Source of the DNA: Muribaculaceae bacterium
Lineage (GTDB): Bacteria; Bacteroidota; Bacteroidia; Bacteroidales; Muribaculaceae
DNA: 5,798 nucleotides
Assembly: GCA_017962285.1 (NCBI GenBank)
Contig: JAGCVR010000060.1
Location: 1-5,798, forward strand
Reading direction: 5' to 3'
A program made the translations under genes and the position numbers. Positions 1-5,798 of the stretch are shown here, piece by piece (within the stretch, counting starts at the first letter, position 1; every line of letters begins with the position of its first letter). A model generated the notes under the pieces. The model did no database searches, was not told where the DNA came from, and saw nothing but the letters and a program-made list of their open reading frames with translations.

Positions 1-32
1 ATGCAATGAAAGAATTTGAAAACAAACATTAA
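1..32 (+). CDS. serC: C-terminal end of phosphoserine aminotransferase (partial)
   Basis: Frame 3 reads AMKEFENKH and then TAA at 30-32; the gene runs in from beyond the left edge. The tail resembles the end of SerC proteins, where a last helix finishes with a pattern like x-M-x-E-F-E-x-x-H (as I recall, E. coli SerC ends in a similar way). The position also fits: in Bacteroides serC lies directly upstream of serA, and here only 20 bp separate the stop from the serA start. SerC converts 3-phosphohydroxypyruvate and glutamate to phosphoserine and 2-oxoglutarate, using the product of the SerA step. With about nine residues visible, the call rests on context as much as on sequence; the alternative is that bases 1-52 are simply a serA leader. 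Confidence 0.5.
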   Translation, partial: AMKEFENKH

Positions 33-52
33 AAACTCGCTTACTTATCAAT

Positions 53-970
53 ATGAAAATTTTAGTAGCAACCGAAAAACCTTTTGCTCCAGTAGCAGTC
101 AAGGGAATAAAAGAGGTTATTAAAGAGGCGGGGCACGAACTCGTACTCATTGAGAAAGGCACTAAAGAAGACCTGATCAACGCTATCCCCGAATGCGCTG
201 CCCTCATCGTGCGCAGCGACAAGGTGGACCACGACGTTTTCAGCGCCGCAAAAAACCTTAAAGTCGTTGTACGCGCCGGTGCCGGTTACGACAACATTGA
301 CCTCGCCGAAGCCACAGCTCACGGCGTCTGCGTAATGAACACTCCGGGACAAAACCGCAATGCCGTGGCTGAGCTTGTTTTTGCCATGGTGCTATCGCTC
401 ATACGCAACCGCTTCAACGGCACTTCGGGCACAGAACTCAAGGAGAAAACTCTCGGTATTCATGCCTATGGCGCTGTGGGGCGCAATGTGGCACGGATTG
501 CCAAAGGGTTCGGCATGAAGGTTTCGGCTCTCGACCCGTTTGTGGCAGATGATGTAATGATAGCCGACAACGTTACACCCGTTCACTCAGTAGAAGACCT
601 TTATGCAGGCAACCAGTTCGTAAGTCTCCATATTCCCGCAAACGACCAGACTCGCGGCTCGGTGGGCAAACATCTGATTTCACTCCTGCCGAAGAATGGT
701 GTCCTTATCAACACAGCACGCAAGGAAATCATCTGCGAGCCCGAACTTGAACAGGTTCTTGAGGAAAGACAGGACATCAGATACGTTGCCGACGTGAAAC
801 CCGACAATGCCGATGCCATCATTGAGAAATTTGCCGAACGGGTATTGTTCACTCCAAAGAAAATGGGTGCTCAGACTTCAGAGGCCAACATCAATGCCGG
901 ACTCGCCGCAGCCCGTCAGGTAGTGGCGCACTTGAAAGACGGCTGGAACAAGTTCCAGGTAAACAAATAG
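53..970 (+). CDS. serA: D-3-phosphoglycerate dehydrogenase, short ACT-less form
   Basis: This cytoplasmic enzyme oxidises 3-phosphoglycerate to 3-phosphohydroxypyruvate with NAD, the entry step of serine synthesis. It belongs to the D-isomer-specific 2-hydroxyacid dehydrogenases. The substrate-side motif VRAGAGYDNID is at residues 73-83, and the nucleotide-binding loop is AYGAVG at 138-143, with Ala in place of the first Gly of GxGxxG. Asp161 at the end of the next strand favours NAD over NADP, and the catalytic Arg is R223 in NTAR. The usual catalytic His of the TPH-x-G motif is replaced by Lys (T267-P-K269-K-M-G), and the usual catalytic Glu region reads DVKPDN (247-252). At 305 residues it has no ACT or intervening domain, so feedback inhibition by serine as in E. 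coli SerA is not expected. This matches the Bacteroides form closely. The ATG at 53 gives the family N-terminus MKILVATEKPFAP. There is no Shine-Dalgarno sequence, as is common in this phylum. It is probably co-transcribed with serC. Confidence 0.93.
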   Translation: MKILVATEKPFAPVAVKGIKEVIKEAGHELVLIEKGTKEDLINAIPECAALIVRSDKVDHDVFSAAKNLKVVVRAGAGYDNIDLAEATAHGVCVMNTPGQNRNAVAELVFAMVLSLIRNRFNGTSGTELKEKTLGIHAYGAVGRNVARIAKGFGMKVSALDPFVADDVMIADNVTPVHSVEDLYAGNQFVSLHIPANDQTRGSVGKHLISLLPKNGVLINTARKEIICEPELEQVLEERQDIRYVADVKPDNADAIIEKFAERVLFTPKKMGAQTSEANINAGLAAARQVVAHLKDGWNKFQVNK

Positions 971-1021
971 CATCCGCGCCCCGAATCGCTCTCATAGCAG
1001 TTTCGAGGCTGCATAAATAAC

Positions 1022-1057
1022 AAGAGAGGCACCGGAGTTCATCCGGTGCCTCTGCTT
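1022..1057. terminator. Shared bidirectional terminator hairpin
   Basis: An 11-bp perfect inverted repeat (1025-1035 with 1043-1053, stem AGAGGCACCGG) closes a 7-base loop. A bulged G at 1054 allows three more pairs (1022-1024 with 1055-1057). It lies between the convergent stops of serA (970) and the M13 peptidase gene (1073). The plus-strand tail is CTTTATATCGTT and the minus-strand tail is CTTGTTATTT. Both are only moderately T-rich, but the stem is long and GC-rich, so termination from both sides is likely. No other gene is seen in the 102-bp gap. Confidence 0.8.
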
Positions 1058-1072
1058 TATATCGTTGCATAA

Positions 1073-3088
1073 TTACCAGATCACGGCTCTTTCGTTCTCT
1101 GGGAGCCACATCTTGGCGTCCGGCCCCAGGTTGAACACGCGGAAGAAGTCGTCGATATTGCGCAGCGTTGCGTTCACGCGCCAGCGTCCAAGTGAGTGCG
1201 GGTCGCTCTTCGTCTGTTGATATTCGGCTTCTTCGGTGATATTCTCTGCCCAAATCCTGCCATAGCTCAGATAGAAGCGCTGCTCGGGAGTGAATCCGTC
1301 AATCTTTTCACCGCTCTGTCCCTGACGGGTTTTCTTGAATGCGTCAAAAGCCACACGCAGTCCTCCCTGATCGGCAATGTTCTCTCCAAGTGTGAGGTGT
1401 CCGTTGGCATGCAAGTCTTTCACCACCACTATCTTGTCGAACTGAGCAGCGAGTTTCTCTGCCAGTTCGTTGAAACGCGACGCGTCTTCTTCGGTCCACC
1501 AGTCAATCATATTTCCTTTCTGGTCGAAGTTACGTCCCTGGTCGTCGAATCCATGTGTCATCTCATGACCTATCACCACGCCTATTGCACCGTAATTTGT
1601 AGCGTCGTCGGCATTAACGTCAAAGAACGGATCCTGCAGAATGGCTGCCGGGAAACAAATCTCATTCGTGGAGGGATTATAGTAGGCATTCACCGTCTGT
1701 GGTGTCATTCCCCACTCATCCTTGTCAACCGGCTTGCCCCACTTGTCGAGTTGGCGGCGTGTCTCATAGACAGCTGCCTGTTTGATGTTTTCATAGAGCG
1801 ACATTTCCGGGTCAATCTTCAGCCCGCTGTAATCGCGCCATTTGTCGGGGTAACCTATCTTCACCGTAAAGGAATTCAGTTTCACGAGGGCATTCACCTT
1901 TGTCTCATCGCTCATCCATGTCAGTTTTGCTATATGTTCAGCGAGCGAACGCCGCAAATCCCCTATCAGTTTCAGCATTTTCTCCTTGCTGCCGTGGGCA
2001 AAATACTTGTTCACGTAGAGTTCACCCACTGCTTCTCCAAGAAGACTGTTAGGGAACCCAAGAGCACGTTTCCAGCGAGGTTTCCGCTCCTGCTGGCCAC
2101 TCAGTTTCCTTCCATAGAAATCGAATGCCACCTCTGCTATATCATCGCTCAGGTAACTTGTTCCGTGAGTTATCACCATCGTCTTCAGATAGTTGATGAT
2201 ATCGGCTTCCTTGAGATTCATCATCATGTCGTTTGCCACTGCCATCACTTTGGGCTGCTCCAGAATCACTTGCTTTACATTCTTCAGACCCATCAGCTCA
2301 AAATACTGACTCCAGTTGATAGCCGGATAGTCGGCCTGCAGCTGCTCCACTGTGCGGACATTATAGAGTTTTGTGTAGTCTCGCGCTTCGGCACGGCTCA
2401 TTTCCACCTGGGCAAATCTGTATTCCATGTCATAGACCTGTTTCGCCACTTTTTTGGCAGAGCCTTTCTTGTAGCCGTTCATCACAAGCACCTTTTCAAG
2501 GTATGCAAGATATGCGCGCTGGATTGCCTTTGAGTCGGCATCGGTATTAAGATAATAGTCACGGTCGGGAAGTCCGCTCGTGCCTGCATCCATATATATC
2601 ACATTGGCGTCGCTGTTCATCAGGTCGGCATCAATGCCTATGCTGAAGAACGGGTTCCACAGGCTCTGATGCAGCTTGGCGATAAACGCGGTCATGTCGC
2701 TCTTCTTGAAAGTTTCCATCAGGGCAAGGTCCGCTTTCAGCGGTGTCACGCCCTCGGCATTGAGCCTTACGCTGTCCATCGCCAGCGAATACAGGTCGGT
2801 CACTTTCTGACCCACACTGCCTTTCTCATGCTTCTCCTTGGCAAGGTTCAAGAATAAGTCTCTTAATTGCGTGCGGTTCTTCTCAGCCAGTTCATCGAAC
2901 ACGCCGTAGCTCGAATACTCCGGTGTGAGTGGGTTAGCTTTCATCCAGCCTCCGCCGGCATATTCATAAAAGTCGTCGCCCGGATTCACCTGCAGGTTCA
3001 TGTCTTTCACATTCATGCCTGCACTCTGCGCTGCCACAGTCAGGAAACTCGCCATGACAGTCAATGACATTAAAATCTTTTTCATCAT
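1073..3088 (-). CDS. Secreted M13-family (neprilysin/PepO-like) zinc metallopeptidase
   Basis: A 671-residue zinc endopeptidase of family M13, which usually cleaves oligopeptides rather than folded proteins. Residues 1-20 form a signal peptide: MMKK, a hydrophobic core, then VAA before Gln21, with no lipobox Cys. Cleavage after A20 would release a protein beginning with Gln into the periplasm or outside. The M13 N-terminal domain covers about 34-415 (it opens NPGDDFYEYAGGGWMKANPL). The catalytic domain holds NAYY (467-470), the zinc motif HEMTH (508-512) with catalytic E509, and the third ligand E569 in GENIADQGG, with D573 orienting a His. H631 and R637 in DPHSLGRWRVN match the substrate-contacting His and Arg of neprilysin. 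The usual C-terminal MW-x-P-x-x-x-R-x-VIW is intact, so the protein is full length. Two ATGs stand in tandem (3088 and 3085) and either could start it; the leader is AT-rich without a Shine-Dalgarno sequence. It lies 21 bp after the permease stop, suggesting an operon. The natural substrate is unknown. Confidence 0.95.
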   Translation of the reverse strand: MMKKILMSLTVMASFLTVAAQSAGMNVKDMNLQVNPGDDFYEYAGGGWMKANPLTPEYSSYGVFDELAEKNRTQLRDLFLNLAKEKHEKGSVGQKVTDLYSLAMDSVRLNAEGVTPLKADLALMETFKKSDMTAFIAKLHQSLWNPFFSIGIDADLMNSDANVIYMDAGTSGLPDRDYYLNTDADSKAIQRAYLAYLEKVLVMNGYKKGSAKKVAKQVYDMEYRFAQVEMSRAEARDYTKLYNVRTVEQLQADYPAINWSQYFELMGLKNVKQVILEQPKVMAVANDMMMNLKEADIINYLKTMVITHGTSYLSDDIAEVAFDFYGRKLSGQQERKPRWKRALGFPNSLLGEAVGELYVNKYFAHGSKEKMLKLIGDLRRSLAEHIAKLTWMSDETKVNALVKLNSFTVKIGYPDKWRDYSGLKIDPEMSLYENIKQAAVYETRRQLDKWGKPVDKDEWGMTPQTVNAYYNPSTNEICFPAAILQDPFFDVNADDATNYGAIGVVIGHEMTHGFDDQGRNFDQKGNMIDWWTEEDASRFNELAEKLAAQFDKIVVVKDLHANGHLTLGENIADQGGLRVAFDAFKKTRQGQSGEKIDGFTPEQRFYLSYGRIWAENITEEAEYQQTKSDPHSLGRWRVNATLRNIDDFFRVFNLGPDAKMWLPENERAVIW

Positions 3089-3109
3089 ATTTCTATTATT
3101 TTGTTATAT

Positions 3110-4357
3110 TCATTTCACTGATGCGCCATAACCTGCCGACGTAACGGCATTAATCACATCGGAATCTGCAACATCGCCCTCAACATAGGCTACACTGCCG
3201 GCAAGGTCCACCCTCACCCTTTCCACTCCATGAAGTTTGGCGATTTCTTTCTCCACCCTTTCACGGCAGTGGTTGCACATCATGCCTTCTATCTTAAACT
3301 CTTTCATTCTCTTCGCTTTGTTTTCTTTCTTTAAACGCATCGACTTGATATGATTCGACAAAAGCGCCACCGCGATGCATACAAGCAATAATACACTGAA
3401 CGCCACATTCAGCACTCCTGAGCCCATCTCGTGGCAGTGCAAATCAATGTGCGGCATGGCTGCCACAAAGGTTTCACGCCAGCCAGGCAGATAATCCACC
3501 AGCAGTCCGAAGCCCATAGCACCAGCCACAATCACCGCCAGATATGTCCACATTGCCCTTTTTCCGAGAGTATGCCCCACGACAAGCATCGATGCGAAAT
3601 TTGCGGCAGGACCCGCCATCAGAAGCACAAGTGCACAGCCTGGCGACAACCCTTTGAGCATCAGTGCGGCAGCTATGGGAATGGAACCAGTGGCGCACAC
3701 ATACATCGGCACGGCAATCATCACTATCACCACCATGTTCAACAACGAATGCTGACCGAATCTCAGGAAGAAATCATCGGGCAGAAGCACCGTTATCAGT
3801 GTGGCTATAACCAGTCCCAGGACAAGCCAGCGGCCTATGTTCTGAAGCATCTCGAAGAATCCGTAGCGAAAAACCTCTACAATCTTGTCCTTGAGTGTCA
3901 ACTCTCCGGGCGCATTTTCAGATTCTTGACGCAAAACGTTTTCTTCCGCAGTATCTTCTTTTTCCACGCGCCCAACCACCAGTCCGCCAAACACTGCCGT
4001 TACAAGCGCAGCAACCGGACGCAGCACGGCAAATGGCAGACCCAACATGGAATATGTTGCGGCAATACTGTCAACGCCTGTCTGCGGGGTAGCTATCAGG
4101 AAGGATGTGGATGCAGCCCTCGATGCACCACCCTTGCGCAGAGACACTGTGGTAGGCAGGACTCCGCATGAACACAATGGCAATGGTATCCCCACAAGCG
4201 CGGCAAGGATCACCGACTTGAACCCTGTACCCGACAGGTAGTGCGAACACAACCGTTCCGGCACAAAGGCTCGCAGCACACCGGCTATCAAAAAGCCAAG
4301 CACCAGATACGGCGACATCTCATTCAGTAATGCAAAAAACGCCTGCAGATACTCCAT
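3110..4357 (-). CDS. SO_0444-type Cu/Zn efflux permease with C-terminal HMA domain
   Basis: An inner-membrane permease of 415 residues in the DUF318/ArsP-like permease superfamily. I see about eight hydrophobic segments in two groups (roughly 15-33, 46-66, 85-102, 106-128; then 174-193, 204-221, 240-262, 268-290), plus a last one at 314-334. Both family signatures are present: PLPLCSCGVLP (58-68, Cys62 and Cys64) and VCATGSIPIAAALMLKGLSPG (220-240, Cys221) followed by MAGPAANFAS. An acidic linker (131-160) separates the halves. A loop before the last membrane segment carries H303, H307, C308 and H309. A basic linker (340-350) leads to an HMA domain (351-415) with the metal-binding motif GMMCNHC (Cys361, Cys364). 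The SO_0444 family is predicted to export copper or zinc; the HMA domain probably delivers the metal from the cytoplasm. Organoarsenical export, as in ArsP, is the alternative. The ATG at 4357 follows AGGAAG by 7 bases. No metalloregulator gene is seen in the window. Confidence 0.88.
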   Translation of the reverse strand: MEYLQAFFALLNEMSPYLVLGFLIAGVLRAFVPERLCSHYLSGTGFKSVILAALVGIPLPLCSCGVLPTTVSLRKGGASRAASTSFLIATPQTGVDSIAATYSMLGLPFAVLRPVAALVTAVFGGLVVGRVEKEDTAEENVLRQESENAPGELTLKDKIVEVFRYGFFEMLQNIGRWLVLGLVIATLITVLLPDDFFLRFGQHSLLNMVVIVMIAVPMYVCATGSIPIAAALMLKGLSPGCALVLLMAGPAANFASMLVVGHTLGKRAMWTYLAVIVAGAMGFGLLVDYLPGWRETFVAAMPHIDLHCHEMGSGVLNVAFSVLLLVCIAVALLSNHIKSMRLKKENKAKRMKEFKIEGMMCNHCRERVEKEIAKLHGVERVRVDLAGSVAYVEGDVADSDVINAVTSAGYGASVK

Positions 4358-4462
4358 TCTTTAACTTCCTGCGCAAAGCGCATTACTTCACTTTCACTTC
4401 CTCGGGCACAACCCCGATTACTTCACCTTTTACTTCCTCGGGCGAAGCCCGATTACTCCCAC
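4358..4462 (-). repeat. Three tandem imperfect hairpin repeats filling the ATPase-permease spacer
   Basis: On the minus strand each unit reads roughly GTAAT, hairpin, AGGAAGT-n-AAAG, with a GTGAA linker between units. In transcript order the units are about 4462-4428, 4427-4392 and 4391-4358. The hairpin stems are 4438-4443 with 4447-4452 (TCGGGC/GCCCGA, 3-base loop), 4402-4406 with 4413-4417 (TCGGG/CCCGA, 6-base loop) and 4370-4374 with 4378-4382 (TGCGC/GCGCA, 3-base loop). The repeat period is 36 and then 32 bp. The flanks are nearly constant while the third stem differs from the others on both arms and still pairs. No T-run follows the hairpins, so they are not ordinary terminators. The cluster starts right at the ATPase stop codon and ends at the permease ATG. 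I see no promoter and no coding sequence that I can support in it. Its function is unknown; it could be an mRNA processing or stability element, a translation enhancer, or a small dispersed intergenic repeat. Confidence 0.85.
4365..4370 (-). promoter_or_regulatory. Shine-Dalgarno-like AGGAAG before the permease start
   Basis: Read on the minus strand, AGGAAG lies 7 bases upstream of the ATG at 4357 and is a good partial match to the ribosomal anti-Shine-Dalgarno. Neither of the other two gene starts visible here (serA, M13 peptidase) has such a site. The hexamer is part of the tandem hairpin repeat, which carries the same AGGAAG in each of its three copies. It supports the chosen start. Confidence 0.6.
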
Positions 4463-5798
4463 TTATTTAATCAAATTCCCCAATATGTCACGGGTGATGG
4501 TGCGTGTGGCGGCAGATGTGGCGTTCTTAACCACTTTACCTGTAGTAGAAGTACTGCTCTTGCGGCTCTTTTTGCCGGTAATCTTGTCGGACACGAATGA
4601 ACCGAGAATGGTTGCCAGCGTTGCGGTTACCGCGGTCATAATGGCTTTAAGCACTTTCTTCACGATGCCGGGTTTGGATTTGCCACCCTTGCCGGCTTCT
4701 TTCTCTGCCTTAGCCGCTTCTTTCTCTGCCTCCTTCTCGGCTTTAATGCGCTCGCTCTCCTCTGCTTCGCGCTCGCTCTCTGCAATAAGCATTTCAAATG
4801 CGCTCTCGCGGTCCACCGGAGTGTCGTATTTGCCGAAAATCTGACTGCTTTGAATGAGTCGTTTGCGCTCGCTGTCGTCTATTGCTCCAATCTGGCTCAA
4901 CGGGAACAAGATTTTAGCGCGTTCCACAACATTGGGCGCACCCTTCTCATCCAGGAACGACACCAGCGCCTCGCCGGTCTCAAGTTTGGTTATGGCATCG
5001 AATGTGTCGAAGCCTTCATTTGCGCGGAAGGTCTTGGCTGCCACTTTCACAGCCTCCTGATCCTTCGGTGTGTAGGCGCGAAGCGCGTGTTGAACGCGGT
5101 TGCCAAGCTGACCGAGAATTGTCTCCGGAATATCAGTGGGGCTCTGTGTCACGAAGTAGATGCCCACACCTTTACTTCTTATCAGCCTTATCACTTGCTC
5201 AATCTTGTCAACAAGTGCCTTCGAGGTGTCCTCGAACAGCATGTGAGCCTCGTCGAAGAAGAACACGAGACGTGGCAGGTCCAAATCGCCCACCTCGGGC
5301 AGTGTCGTGTATAATTCGGACAGAAGCCAAAGCATGAATGTTGAGTAAAGCTTGGGCTGCAGCATCAGTTTGTCGGCAGCAAGCACACTCATAACGCCAC
5401 GACCGTCAACAGTGGTGGACAGCAGATCCATGATATCAAACGACGGACGGCCAAGGAAATACTCGGCGCCCTGCGACTCAAGTCTCAGCAACGCGCGCTG
5501 AATGGCTCCGATACTTGCAACCGACACGTTTCCATATTTCACAGTATAGTCGCGAGAATGGTCGGCAACGTAAGCCAGCATCTGACGCAAATCTTTCAGG
5601 TCGTCGAGGAACAGACCTCGCTCATCGGCAATACGGAACACAATATTAAGCACTCCAGCCTGAGTCTCGTTCAAGCCGAGAAGACGCGAAAACATATCCG
5701 GACCTATCTGCGATACTGCCGCACGCATCGGCTGCCCCTGCTCACCGAACACATCGTAGAACCTCACCGGACATGCCATGAAGTCGGGCTTCTCCAGA
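4463..5798 (-). CDS. DUF853 (YjgR-like) HerA/FtsK-superfamily ATPase, N-terminus off window
   Basis: A P-loop ATPase of the HerA-FtsK superfamily, DUF853 family, close to E. coli YjgR throughout the core. The frame stays open to the right edge (LEKPDF precedes the first Met at 5779), so that Met is internal. By comparison with YjgR roughly the first 80-110 residues are missing, including Walker A. Numbering from that Met, Walker B is LVFFFDEAH (171-179, D176 and E177). A sensor-like strand [10 protein letters not shown] is at 209-218, followed by [18 protein letters not shown] (223-240), whose Arg residues are candidate arginine fingers in a hexameric ring. A Lys/Glu/Ala-rich coiled coil built of 7-residue repeats lies at 332-365. 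Next come a hydrophobic amphipathic stretch (371-396), a basic Ser/Thr-rich linker, and a conserved family tail with [17 protein letters not shown]. The cellular role is not established; the family is often annotated as a helicase, but DNA pumping or remodelling is inference. The TAA at 4463 directly abuts the hairpin repeats. Confidence 0.9.
   Translation of the reverse strand, partial: LEKPDFMACPVRFYDVFGEQGQPMRAAVSQIGPDMFSRLLGLNETQAGVLNIVFRIADERGLFLDDLKDLRQMLAYVADHSRDYTVKYGNVSVASIGAIQRALLRLESQGAEYFLGRPSFDIMDLLSTTVDGRGVMSVLAADKLMLQPKLYSTFMLWLLSELYTTLPEVGDLDLPRLVFFFDEAHMLFEDTSKALVDKIEQVIRLIRSKGVGIYFVTQSPTDIPETILGQLGNRVQHALRAYTPKDQEAVKVAAKTFRANEGFDTFDAITKLETGEALVSFLDEKGAPNVVERAKILFPLSQIGAIDDSERKRLIQSSQIFGKYDTPVDRESAFEMLIAESEREAEESERIKAEKEAEKEAAKAEKEAGKGGKSKPGIVKKVLKAIMTAVTATLATILGSFVSDKITGKKSRKSSTSTTGKVVKNATSAATRTITRDILGNLIK
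4695..4780 (-). repeat. 21-bp-period repeat inside the ATPase gene (coiled-coil region)
   Basis: A 16-bp sequence (GCTTCTTTCTCTGCCT on the plus strand) occurs at 4695-4710 and again at 4716-4731, and GCGCTCGCTCTC occurs at 4748-4759 and 4769-4780. Both pairs are exactly 21 bp apart, that is seven codons. They encode the Lys/Glu/Ala-rich heptads of the ATPase tail (AEKEA and SERE/SERI units). The identical DNA points to recent duplication within the tail, and the segment is prone to changes in copy number. Confidence 0.7.

Noticed and set aside
15..49. Bacteroidetes-type promoter for serA (TTTG at 15-18, TACTTATC at 42-49)
   Set aside because: The -7 candidate matches TAnnTTTG poorly and would leave almost no leader before the ATG at 53. 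The TTTG lies within the probable serC tail.
1196..2533. 445-codon open frame on the plus strand, rich in His and Cys
   Set aside because: It lies wholly inside the M13 peptidase gene on the opposite strand, and the minus-strand protein has every expected catalytic motif. The plus-strand product shows no recognisable domain and its composition is typical of an antisense shadow.
3431..4171. 246-codon open frame on the plus strand opposite the permease
   Set aside because: It is antisense to a clearly recognised permease and rich in His, Cys and Gln as expected from reading hydrophobic codons backwards. It has no domain and no start signal.
3110..4357. Arsenic permease ArsP
   Set aside because: The fold is shared, but the C-terminal GMMCNHC domain and the CSCG/VCATGS signatures fit the SO_0444 Cu/Zn efflux group better, and no arsenic-resistance genes (arsR, arsM) are nearby in the window.
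4324..4383. 19-codon upstream reading frame on the minus strand (begins MRFAQEV) overlapping the permease start out of frame
   Set aside because: Its ATG sits in the repeat hairpin and has no well-spaced ribosome-binding site. Nothing in the peptide suggests regulation, and such a short frame is expected by chance.
4358..4462. Possible CRISPR array
   Set aside because: The units are contiguous imperfect repeats of 32-36 bp with no unique spacers between them, and no cas genes are present.
4463..5798. HerA-like ATPase as part of an antiphage defence system
   Set aside because: No Sir2, NurA, nuclease, DUF4297 or similar partner is visible on the side that can be seen, and the protein matches the widespread DUF853 housekeeping-type family. 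Genes beyond the right edge are not visible, so this is not fully excluded.

Overview
The window is ordinary Bacteroidales-type chromosome (phylum Bacteroidota). The evidence is the short 305-residue phosphoglycerate dehydrogenase lacking an ACT domain, a serC-serA gene order, AT-rich leaders that mostly lack a Shine-Dalgarno sequence, a secreted M13 peptidase whose predicted mature N-terminus is Gln, and a permease/HMA fusion of a kind I associate with this phylum. A gut family such as Muribaculaceae, Prevotellaceae or Bacteroidaceae is plausible, but I cannot place it more finely from this sequence.

Layout. Bases 1-32 appear to be the last codons of serC, followed after 20 bp by a complete serA (53-970, plus strand). 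Together they cover two consecutive steps of serine biosynthesis from 3-phosphoglycerate. A strong hairpin near 1022-1057 lies in the 102-bp gap between serA and a convergent minus-strand gene and can serve both strands as terminator.

The rest of the window is a minus-strand series, read from right to left. It starts with a HerA/FtsK-superfamily ATPase of the DUF853 (YjgR-like) family, whose N-terminus and Walker A lie beyond the right edge (4463-5798). Next is a 105-bp spacer built almost entirely of three imperfect tandem hairpin repeats (4358-4462). Then comes an SO_0444-type Cu/Zn efflux permease with a C-terminal heavy-metal-associated (HMA) domain (3110-4357). After 21 bp follows a secreted neprilysin-like M13 zinc metallopeptidase (1073-3088). 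I see no clear Bacteroidetes-type promoter in either spacer, so the three may be co-transcribed, but no shared pathway is evident. The permease probably exports soft metals from the cytoplasm, and the peptidase acts outside the inner membrane.

I see no mobile element, CRISPR array, tRNA, rRNA or recognisable new multi-gene system. The least explained element is the hairpin repeat cluster at 4358-4462: its stem sequences change on both arms while its flanks are conserved, and its last copy supplies a Shine-Dalgarno-like sequence to the permease. Other points worth checking are the substituted active-site positions of the dehydrogenase and a possible second, stand-alone translation product of the HMA domain.
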